Assembly (NCBI RefSeq): GCF_030272615.1
Contig: NC_081413.1
Location: 183,964,951-184,028,950 of the forward strand
Length of the DNA: 64,000 bases
Source of the DNA: Cryptomeria japonica
Taxonomy: Eukaryota; Streptophyta; Pinopsida; Cupressales; Cupressaceae
Reading direction: 5' to 3'
The notes under the pieces were generated by a model. The model was not told where the DNA came from, did not search any database, and saw only the letters and a list, made by a program, of their open reading frames with translations. The number at the start of each line of letters is the position of its first letter. The first letter of the stretch is position 1. Both the position numbers and the translations under genes were made by a program. This document shows, one piece after another, positions 55,076 through 64,000 of the stretch.

Positions 55076-57659
55076 TGTTGGAATCGCAAGGGGACTTACG
55101 CTTTGCTTGAGCTTTGCTAGAACATGGAATCTTAATTTTACTTAGAAAGAAAGGCAAATGAGTTAAACGGTTTAGAATGACTACGCTACTCCTAAGATCA
55201 ATGATGACAATGAGTGTTTCTTAGATAGATAAACTCCCTTAAACAAAGGTTTGCTTCGCTACGATGACAACGATTACACAAACTTGATGCAATCTTCTAA
55301 GGAAATGAAAGATTAATATATTACGAATACATCACTCAAATACCCAATGCTGGCACAATCCAAATGAAAAATTCACAATCGAACTTACCAACAAAAAGGT
55401 TCAAGCTAACTTTGCATTGTAGCTTAAAATCAGGAAACTACAAAAAGTATGAACCAAGGAATTCATCACAATATCTTCATAAGAATCCACCATAATCAAT
55501 GAACTTCATCTAAATTTGAGAAGTAACAAGAAACTATGCAACATGTAAAAATTACACATAGAAATCCAGCATGCTTCAATGAAGTTCATGTATTAAAATC
55601 AATAAGTCTTGGCAACAATTCCTTCTTTCCTCCTCCTACTCTACTCTACTTGCTATCTAATTTCTATCTATTCACTATTACTGAACTATTAACGTTTTCA
55701 AATAAGGAGAGCAAGCCATTTTTATAGACTTCTCTTTACAAAAGAATGAGCAAGATCAAATCCAAATCAATGGCCAAGATTACAAGATAAAACCCTAATT
55801 AGGGTTAGTTACAACTAATTTCTTCTCGACCAATGAGAAAATTACATTATAATGGACATATGTCCAACATTGAATTCTAACCAATAGGAATCAAGGTTAG
55901 GTAGGATAAGAAATATTTGCTCCATCTATGAATGAAACAAGTTCATTGAACTTGGACATGTTAACCTTAATTGGTGGATGAAGGTAACTTGTCACCAACC
56001 CAACTTACTCCTTGTAACTCATCATAAGTGTTTATGGTTGAGCAATATCTCTTAATACTCAACATTTCAAATTTCTCCTTGATAAATATGATGATAGTGA
56101 TAAATATTCCCAAATTACATCATCTTATCTGATTTGATCACTTTCACTTATCCTTCTTCATACTTGGGAATTCACCTTATGATGTGTTTCACCTTTAAAC
56201 CTTGGAATCCTTCACCTTAACTTCTCTTAACCTTGATCATTGTATTGAAATAGGAATATCTCCTTGGTGTGCTAGTCTTGAATCTTGGATTTTTGAAGGA
56301 AATTCAAGGTAATTACAAAATTTCCTCCTCTTCATTTCTCTATCTTTCAGTCACATGGATCTTGATATTTTGAGTCCTCTATTGTTCCTTGTGGAGTTCT
56401 CCCTTCTAGCTGCATCTTGACCTCATCATTGACATATTTGTTTATTTATTGGCTTGGAATGAAACTCTTGTTTGATTCTTTTGTTACTTTGAATGTTCAT
56501 CCTTTGCCTTGAGTGTCCCGATTATCATTCTTGTCTTGGAGTTGTGATTCCCTTCTCTTGCATCCACCACCATTCCATGCACTACCATTTTCATCAAACC
56601 TGAAAAGATAGAGATTCACTTAATCATGATTGTGAATTGATTATAACACATAAATTTATCCTTATTTCCACAAAAATGAATGTTAACAAGTTCTGATTTC
56701 ATCCTTAATAATTTGGAAATATTCTTTAAAATTTTGGAAAGGCATTTTAAAATGTGGAAATTGCATATATGTCTCCTCCTCATTCTACCAACTTTCATCT
56801 TGAGTCTGAGTTGCCTTGAAATTTGATTGGCTATGATGAAACTCATCTCAAGTTGTTGTAGATCAACTTAAAACTTGATAAAAATCACCTTCAATATTTG
56901 ATAAACTGACTGCTCCAGGTCTTTTCTATTGTGATCTGAATGTTCTTATATTCTCATTTCAAGTTAAAGGAGTTTGGTTGAATTTACTTGTGTTGATGGA
57001 GGAGTTCTCACTCTCTTGATGCTAAGTGTTTTCAATGGTGCCCTTGTTTGGTGAAATTTACTCAGGTTATAATTTGACCTGCAATTCAATTGCTTTGTAT
57101 TGGAAGAAATTTGTTTCTCTAGAAGGGATTGAATTAGATTGATGAGAAAATTAAATGCTCATCAATATTATATAGGCATTTGCACTTGGGTTTAAGTCAC
57201 AACCCTCCACTATTAAGCTAACCTAAAACTTATATCATGTTTTCTTTAAAATTCATGTTACCTCAAGTGAGGTTGGCCCTATTTGCAGTGATTTCCCACA
57301 TTTGATCTTAAGTTTCCTTTATTTCATGTTTCACCTTAAGTCCTCATACATTTCCTTGACTCTAATGCCTTAAGTCGACCCTATTTCTCCTTTCACATGC
57401 CTTGTGTTTTAGGTTTTAACCTTTAGGGTTGATCCTTATGAGCCCATGCCTCATTTGTTTGTCCTATCCCTTCATACATTTCAAATTAGGACCACTTTAT
57501 CTCTATGTTACATTTTAAGTCTCCCTTATCTCTCATGTTGTCTTTTTAATGCACACGCTTCATGTTTGATTCCACACATTTCAGTTTAGGTCTGTACGTT
57601 TTGATTTAGGTCGGGATTTATCCTTACACGTTTCATCTTTGAGTCCACCTTCACATGCT

Positions 57660-58290
57660 TTAAAAGGCGTCGATTTCACTTAAGTGTGGATTTCACTTAA
57701 GCGTGGATTTTAGTATCCTATGGATAGATCTCTCCCTTCAATTTTGTGGATTCGAGCACGTCATGGACAAAGTGATCACTTCACCCTCCTATCGTGAATT
57801 TTAGCATTTCATGATTTTTTTCTTCCCATGGACAAACTTTAGCACCTCATCTCGAAGTCATGGATTTCACATGATCATGGATTTCATGGAGGTATTGATT
57901 TTCAACCTCATTGACAAGTTGCACTTATCACCTTCATGTCATGAATTTTGCTAAGTGAAGGTTAGCATTGTTGCAAGGTTGACTTGATGTTTTCCTTGTC
58001 ATATTCACTCTAAGTAGTAAGCCACTCAAATCATGCATTTCTATTGCTTGAAAAATTGATCATGTCCTCTTGAAGTCATGGATTTGTGAAGGTCAAGGGT
58101 TGATTGATCATTTCACCTCTAAACTGATTTGAGCATTGAGTCCTCCAAGTAGTGGATTCTAACAAGTTGTGGACCAATTCCTTCATTTCACCTCAAGGTT
58201 GGGGATTCCACTAAGTTGTGGATTCTGACAAGTCATGGATTCCAACCAGTCGTTGAGTCCTTGAGGTCATGAAATCTCTAATTGCATGTT
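57660..58290. repeat. interspersed degenerate repeats, core AAGTCRTGGATT
   Basis: The core and its variants recur at about a dozen places: about 57,685, 57,702, 57,748, 57,865, 57,884, 58,073, 58,150, 58,165, 58,200, 58,217, 58,233 and 58,249. Spacing is irregular (15-190 bases), densest at 58,150-58,260. The flanking text differs, so this is not a simple tandem array. Confidence 0.6.
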
Positions 58291-58631
58291 GACTTTGTAT
58301 CCTCATCCTATCCTCATGTCATTCTACATGCTTTGAGGGTTATTCATCTATCATGGAACTCATTTCTTGACTTGACCTAAAGGGTGAATTATGAAGCCTT
58401 GCTCAATGGATACCTTGACTTCTATCTAGCACCTAATCACTAGAGTTTAGAAAACTCCAAACTAGCCCAAAGGGAGACCTGATTGCTGCTAGACTGCTTG
58501 AGACTCCTAAGACTCACTCCACCTCAGACTAGGAAAACCAAACCCTTGTATAAGAAAAGTCTAAAGACTTGAACTATTGCCAAGCTAAGATGACCCAACC
58601 AAGATAGATAATCTAAGAAAAAAGTGGGGGT

Positions 58632-58648
58632 CCCCATTTGCAATGGGG
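58632..58648. other. perfect GC-rich palindrome CCCCATT-TGC-AATGGGG
   Basis: Seven-base arms with a three-base centre, overlapping a second palindrome GGGGTCCCC on its left. It stands out in AT-rich surroundings. Confidence 0.85.
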
Positions 58649-58671
58649 CGATGTGTGAAAAAGTCACAACA

Positions 58672-60282
58672 TCTAGTGCCACCTCAAATAAGTATTCTAG
58701 AACATTTCAGAGATAAAGACTCAATCCATACCTACAACCTTTGAAAAATTTAACCCACCCTATCAAGAGACTAGGAAGCATGCTTAAAATGGAAGAAGAA
58801 TCCCAAATTGGATCAAGGCACTTAGTCTTTGATTGTCCAAGTGTGTACAAATGTATTCATTCCAACTCACAAAAACAATATGACCCTTAGAATCCACCGT
58901 GACGAGCTATGTGAGTAATCCAAACTCCAAAAGCATCATGGATAGAGCCTCACTACAAGCGAGCATCAATAACCTTGACGAGGTTATCATTGTAATCTTA
59001 TGAATATTGCTCCACTTCTAGATGGGCATACATAGCCTTGATGGAGTTTTTCACTTGTCTCCCAAGCTAAATACTTTGATATTTCATTTTCAATAATTAT
59101 TTTCTCTTGAATTTTCTCTTTTTGCTTTCTTAGTTTTCTTTTCTTTTGATATTATTTTCTTTTTATCACATATTTTTCACACTTTGGCTCGTAAGTATTG
59201 AAGCTCACATGGGTTTGAGGTTTACAGTGGTGATGAAGTGAGATTTAAGATTTTCACTAGCCACAACTTCACCTAAGAAACCACAATGGCTTAGAGAAAT
59301 TAATTGTGTAAAAATATAGTAATAAAAATATTTTAGTATCAAGACACAATAGGCGATTCCCTTTCGATTCAAGTACAAATCCTAACCAAATGATAAAATT
59401 TGAGAAGGATACTCTCATATTCTAAAGCACTTCATGAATAGATATCTAGGAAATGGACCAAATACGAAATCCAAATTGTTCTAGCATGTGCCAAATCAAC
59501 ACAAACACCTTTCTTACAAACAAAGACTCTCACTCAAGACACCTAAATAAAACTAAGCTAAAGAAAACAAACTAAACTAGACCTAGTCACCTAGCAATCT
59601 TGAGCCAAGTGACTCAAAGAAAATTGACACCTTGGCTACACAAAACAACTAGACTAAAAGACATGAAAAAAACCCTATCCTAAGACTATATACAAGACTC
59701 CTAGATTGGATACGACTCAAAGAAGTGACATAAGTACACTAATTTACGTGATTTCTCAAATTGTGCTACAAGAGCATGGCAAAGGTGATGGTTTAGATTT
59801 AGGAAAACTCAAAGAAATAAGTTCTCGTAAAGAATTTCTCATACTCAAGAAAAACCTCTCACAAGATGAGATGTTGGGGCAATTCATTGGGTCCATGGTC
59901 TATCTAAACACAATTTGTTTTTTCAAAACCCAAATAATCAAATTTATAACCTTAAAAATTTAAAACCAGGGAAAGTGGCAACCCGGTGTGCTTCGTGCTT
60001 GAACGGTAATCCCTACGTGTTATCCATCAATGCATCATACGAAAAAGGATCGACAACTTTCAGAGGTTTCCATTAGTGGTTTATCATTCCACTTGCATCC
60101 TTAACATGCAAATTCTTACTCGCTAGTTCTTATTGAATCCTTAGAAATGGACTTAGCGCCCCTACGAATCGCACGTCACTCTTAACTTCCATGGTGACAA
60201 CTTGCTCATAAGTTTTCATAAGCCACATGTCCTTGTACAACTCTGTAAGCATATCATTAAAAACTAGGGTCTTCTTGATTAA
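58672..60282. other. repeat-derived sequence, no gene recognised
   Basis: Mostly AT-rich with one GC-richer patch (about 59,965-60,180). The 85-codon frame at 59,706-59,963 has no recognisable motif. Confidence 0.4.
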
Positions 60283-60837
60283 TTAGTTTTCAAAAATTTC
60301 CTCCGATTGATCATCGAATGCAATTTTAGGTGGTAGCTCATCCTCAAGTGGATATTGTTTATCATTCAATAATGCATTGGGAGGTTGTAGTTGATGATGA
60401 ACCATGCCTCTTGCCGCAACTAGCTTGTCTTGAAAAAAAATTAGTAGTGACTCCTCTTGTGCTTCCTCCATGAGATCTTTCAACACCTCTTCGAGTAGCA
60501 TTCTGGTGATGATATGTTTCAATGCCACCTCAAATTGTTCTTCATACTTAGACTCACTAGTGATAACTTATAGTTCTTTGTTCAAATTATCTATATGATT
60601 GTCTTCCTCTCCAAGGACTCTTTAAATTTCTTGCAATTCATTCTCAAGAATCTCCTTTTGTAGTATGAACGGATATTCATTAAGGAATTCCTCTTCTTGC
60701 AATGGATATGAATCACTTTCCTCCTTGATTGTCAAATTAACACCCTGATCATCACTGGTCACTACTTCTTTAGCTTGAACATTCTCTACCTTACTACATC
60801 TTTCCTTGGGCACAAGGTATGCAAATTTATTCTTCAC
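60283..60837 (-). pseudogene. acidic coding relic of unknown family
   Basis: Two minus-strand frames (60,837-60,622 and 60,528-60,283) lie in the same register and are separated by a few stops. Together they cover about 185 codons. Composition is protein-like: acidic runs (PLQEEEFLNEYP, MEEAQEESLL, PLEDELPPK) and few low-complexity stretches. I do not recognise the family; a retrotransposon polyprotein fragment is most likely given the surroundings. The right side is cut by the copia insertion at 60,878. Confidence 0.4.
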
Positions 60838-60877
60838 AATATCAAATTGACTATCAAGCTCAATTGTACTACCTTAA

Positions 60878-62332
60878 TGATAACTCAATGATGAACGGAT
60901 AGTACCAAATCAATACTGAGAGGGGGGGGTGAATCAGTACAACCAAAAACAATTTTAAACTGGTTTGTCAGCAAACACTGTGCATTGATAGACAAACAGT
61001 AACACCAGTCTTAAACAGAGTACAATCGGCAAAACCCAGAATAACTGAGACAAGCATAAACCGGTTGACACTTATCCTCTCATACAATCTAATACTTCAT
61101 TTCCATTTCATCCTAGTGCATAGATAGGTAATCTATCATCAAAAGATATATAAACAGCTAGATCAACATGTTTTACCTTCAGACACACATTACTCAAACC
61201 ATCACAAGAATATCACCACACATGACACATAGTTTTTTCACGTGGAAACCCAACTGGGAAAAACCATGGTGGGGATGAATACCCACAAGCTTGTTTTTGA
61301 ACTCTTTAGAAGTCCGCTCTGTTAGGATCCTTGTTTGGTTAAAGACTGATACAATAGGTTCTGTTAGGAACCGATCCTGTTAGGGATCACTCGGTTAAGG
61401 GATGGCTAGAATACCTGGTTAAGGGTTAAACCCTGTTAAAGGTTACCTTGTTAGAGGATTTCAAGAGCTCAATGGTTTTGAGTCACCCTGTTAAAGGATT
61501 TACAGCAAGCCAGTTAAAGCTACCCTGTTAAGGGATTTTCCAACTGTTGAGGTGGTTAGAGATCAACAGGTATTACAATGATCTGGTAACAACACTCAAT
61601 GCCAATGCAGATCCACTTAAGCTCCTCTTCACCTTCTGCACTTACACTCTGCAGGTATCACTTCTCTCCTCTGGTCTGGCAAGAATCATGTATCTCTTCT
61701 CTTGGATACACACACACAACATTCGTCAACAACCTCAGAAAGAAACACAACTTCGACCTTATAGGAAAACAGATAGGTCGGTAGCATAAACCCTAAACCT
61801 TAAACCTATTAGGTTAAGGAATTCAAACAGTTCAATCCTGACCATTGAGCACATTGCATTAAATGCAACAGTCTTGATCCAATCTCAAGATATTCTCCAT
61901 CGTTTTTTTTCCATCGATTTCTTGGCGGTTGATAACCCATCACACATTATCATCATTTACAAACTTCGCACATTCCCGAGGTAGATAGGAACAATCTCCT
62001 TCATGCAAGATCCTTCACGCACACAAGGCTTACATGGCAACACGATCTGTTATTCATTACCATGCTAACTCATCACACAAAGTCACCGGTTGAGCCACAC
62101 AGGCTTGAAGCACTTCAACTAGAAACCTTGAAGTTGAGACTACCAACCGGTAGTCATACAATGCTTCCATGTGCCGGTTCCCATAACCATATGCCAGTTC
62201 ACCTTGAACAAACACACCGCTTCACTTTGGCACAAATGCTGCTTCACAGTGTTACACCGGTTCCCTTCTCTTCATCATATTGACAACACACAATGTCATT
62301 ATGTCCTCATACCAGTTCACATAATGCCAACA
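60878..62332 (-). repeat. 3' LTR of the 61-64 kb copia element (1,455 bp)
   Basis: Plus-strand termini TGATAACTC...GCCAACA. Carries CAATACTGAGAGGGGGGGGTGAATC near the start, CACGTGGAAACCCAACTGGG at about 61,238, and a run of CTGTTAAAGG/GGTTAAGGG words at 61,315-61,540. Confidence 0.9.
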
Positions 62333-62334
62333 AT

Positions 62335-62346
62335 CTCCCCCTTTGG
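62335..62346 (-). other. polypurine tract
   Basis: The minus strand CCAAAGGGGGAGA abuts the 3' LTR. Extra tracts lie at about 62,401-62,388 (CAAAGGGGGAGAAG) and 62,460-62,450. Confidence 0.85.
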
Positions 62347-62535
62347 CATTGATGGCAATATACAAAGATATCTTCTCCACTCCACATCTTCTCCCCCTTT
62401 GACAACAATACCAAAGTGGAGGCACAAGCTTCCCTGTTCCATTATCCTGCTCCCCCTGAGGAGTAGCATCCTTCAACACATCAATCCAAAAAAAATTTGA
62501 TTATGCAATACCTGACTGATGTGGAGCATATGCCT

Positions 62536-64000
62536 TTAGTTTACCTCCTGAAGGGGCAACACCCCTAATTCACCTCTTAAGTACATAAATGTATCCTTTG
62601 GGAGAGGCTTGGTGAATATGTCTGCTAACTGCTCCTTACTGGAAACATGTTCCAATGCAATCTCTTTGTTCTGAACCTTTTCCCTCAAGAAATGATACTT
62701 AAGCTCAAAGTGCTTGGTTCTAGAATGTAAAACCAGATTCTTGGAGATGTTAATTGCACTAGTATTGTCACAAAATATACTTACCAGTTCAGATATAGGA
62801 ACTTTGAAGCCATTTAATACATGCTTCATCCAAATTGTTTGAGTGCAGTTCATGAAAGCTACAACATACTCTGCTTCCGCTATAGACTGAGAGATACAAC
62901 TCTGCTTCTTACTATTCCATGAGACCAGTCTACCACTGAGAAAGAATGCACCACCGGTTGTGCTTTTCCGATCATCTACATTACCTGTCCAATCAGCATC
63001 TGTGTATACTTTCAAGTTGAAATCCTTTCTATATGGATACCACAATCCATAATCAATAGTTCCCTTTAGATACCTAAGAATCCGCTTGATTGCAACCAAG
63101 TGGGATTCTCTTGGGCTTTTCTGGAACCTTGCAGTAATGCCAACTACATATGCAATATCTGGTCTTCTATGCACTACATAATGCAACTTACCAATCATTG
63201 ATCGGTATTCCTTCTCATCAACCAATGCTGAGTCATCCTCTTTGGATAGTTTACAACCGGTTACCATCGGTGTACCAACTGGTTTGCTATCTTCCATGCC
63301 AAATGTCTTCAACACCTCTTTGACATACTTGGACTGAGTGATAAAGATTCCATCTTTCATCTGCTGGATCTGGAGTCCAATGAAGAACTTAATCTCCCCT
63401 ATCAGTGACATCTCAAACTCTTTCTTCATATCATCTGCAAAGTCATGACTCATCTTGTCATCTCCACCAAAGATAATATCATCAACAAATACCTCATAGA
63501 TCAGGATCTGATCTCCTTCAGACTTCAAGTAGATATTGCTATCTTCACTTGTTCTGTCAATTCCAATCTTCACAAGATGGGAATGCAGATGTTCATACCA
63601 AGCTCTAGGTGCCTGCTTTAGACCATATAAGGCTTTATGTAGCCTACACACCATGTCACTGTCTTCAGATAGGGCAAATCCATCTGGTTGGTCCATATAC
63701 ACCTCCTCTTCAAGTACACCATTTAGGAATGCAAATTTTACATCCATTTGATATACTTTGAATCCTTTAAAAGAAGCATACGAACTCCTTCCAATCTGGC
63801 TACAGGAGCAAAGGTTTCTCCATAGTCTTCTCCTTCTTCTTGGGCATATCCTTTGCACACCAGTCTGGCTTTGTTTCTAATCACTATGCCATCCTCATTT
63901 AGCTTATTTCTGAAAACCCATTTGGTACCAATGACATTTTTATGCTCTGGTCTGGGTACCAAAGACCATGTACCATTTTTCTCTATCTGGTCAAGTTCCT
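62536..64000 (-). pseudogene. copia reverse transcriptase and RNase H, one frameshift, partial
   Basis: The frame entering from the right (64,000 to about 63,775) has [30 protein letters not shown] and [10 protein letters not shown] deletion of roughly ten bases near 63,775, judged against the 50.3 kb copy, moves the reading into the frame that runs open to the stop at 62,536. That frame has [25 protein letters not shown], the catalytic VDDIIFGG, then RNase H with [15 protein letters not shown] and CDNTSAIN, ending [12 protein letters not shown]...LGVLP. Apart from the frameshift no stop is seen over about 410 codons. Reverse transcriptase copies the element RNA in the particle and RNase H removes the template. 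Confidence 0.92.

Larger units (their letters stand above)
55076..58671 (-). repeat. possible long LTR (about 3.6 kb), minus strand, tentative
   Basis: On the minus strand a possible LTR start reads TGTTGTGACTTTTTCACACA at 58,671, followed by a GC-rich palindromic block. A plausible inner terminus is the plus-strand TGTTGGAATCGC at 55,076. The stretch has no coding frames and a rich set of degenerate short repeats, as in long gypsy LTRs. The flanks GATAT and TCTAG do not match, and no primer-binding site is visible, so the limits are uncertain. Confidence 0.3.
60878..64000 (-). mobile_element. Ty1/copia element, 3' part (LTR, RNase H, reverse transcriptase), cut by the window edge
   Basis: Minus-strand order: reverse transcriptase and RNase H (64,000-62,536), polypurine tract, 3' LTR (62,332-60,878). 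It is closely related in protein and LTR layout to the complete element at 47-54 kb. The outer flank is CTTAA (60,873-60,877), so a CTTAA copy is expected beyond the window. The part seen has a single frameshift, so it is less decayed than its relative. Confidence 0.92.

Noticed and set aside
1-64000. tRNA, rRNA or other structured RNA genes
   Set aside because: No cloverleaf with A and B boxes or rRNA signature was noticed; tRNA-like text is limited to retrotransposon primer-binding sites.

Overview
This window is nuclear DNA of a seed plant. It has two long intron-free PLS-class pentatricopeptide repeat (PPR) genes, LTR retrotransposons in several nested layers, and no bacterial or organellar gene organisation. 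The low gene density, the many decayed Ty1/copia and Ty3/gypsy copies with long (0.9-3 kb) LTRs, and the very regular PPR repeats point to a gymnosperm such as a conifer. The species assignment is inference.

Layout. 1-3,084: the 5' end of a minus-strand copia element (gag, primer-binding site, a 2.1 kb LTR carrying a 328 bp unit three times). 4,004-4,321: a copia gag relic. 5,275-6,060: a large fold-back element. 7,135-9,657: PPR gene 1, a complete PLS-DYW editing-factor type (840 aa). 13,258-20,398: a decayed minus-strand copia element with a gypsy-type solo LTR inside its RNase H region; its 5' LTR is joined to an inverted copy of itself, followed by a (TA)n tract. 21,413-24,268: minus-strand gypsy remnants split by a solo LTR with a 5 bp target-site duplication. 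26,100-28,260: an LTR-like repeat split by another solo LTR. 29,240-36,470: a nest of long LTRs with arrays of short palindromes, repeated polypurine tracts and a CCHC zinc knuckle, which together resemble Sirevirus non-coding architecture. 36,893-38,130: a strictly phased 21 bp repeat and a minus-strand gypsy-type LTR. 40,716-43,643: PPR gene 2 (975 aa), a paralogue of gene 1 whose DYW deaminase domain has been lost to stop codons but is still readable downstream. 46,131-46,384: a compound TG microsatellite. 47,406-54,620: a structurally complete minus-strand copia element with both LTRs, primer-binding site, polypurine tract and a matching ATTGT duplication, inactivated by eight in-frame stops and a frameshift. 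54,626-60,877: repeat-derived sequence with no confident gene. 60,878-64,000: the 3' half of a younger, related copia element running off the window.

Only the two PPR genes look like host genes. The products of this class act in mitochondria or plastids, where the PPR tract reads an RNA sequence base by base and the DYW domain deaminates a cytidine. The pair are paralogues: the leader just upstream of the coding region and the motif register are shared. They have diverged by expansion of different repeat modules and by loss of the deaminase domain in gene 2. Everything else is transposon sequence at different stages of decay. The most unusual non-genic signals are the palindrome arrays at 29.4-35.1 kb, the phase-locked 21 bp repeat at 36.9 kb, and the two long inverted repeats at 5.3 and 20.0 kb.
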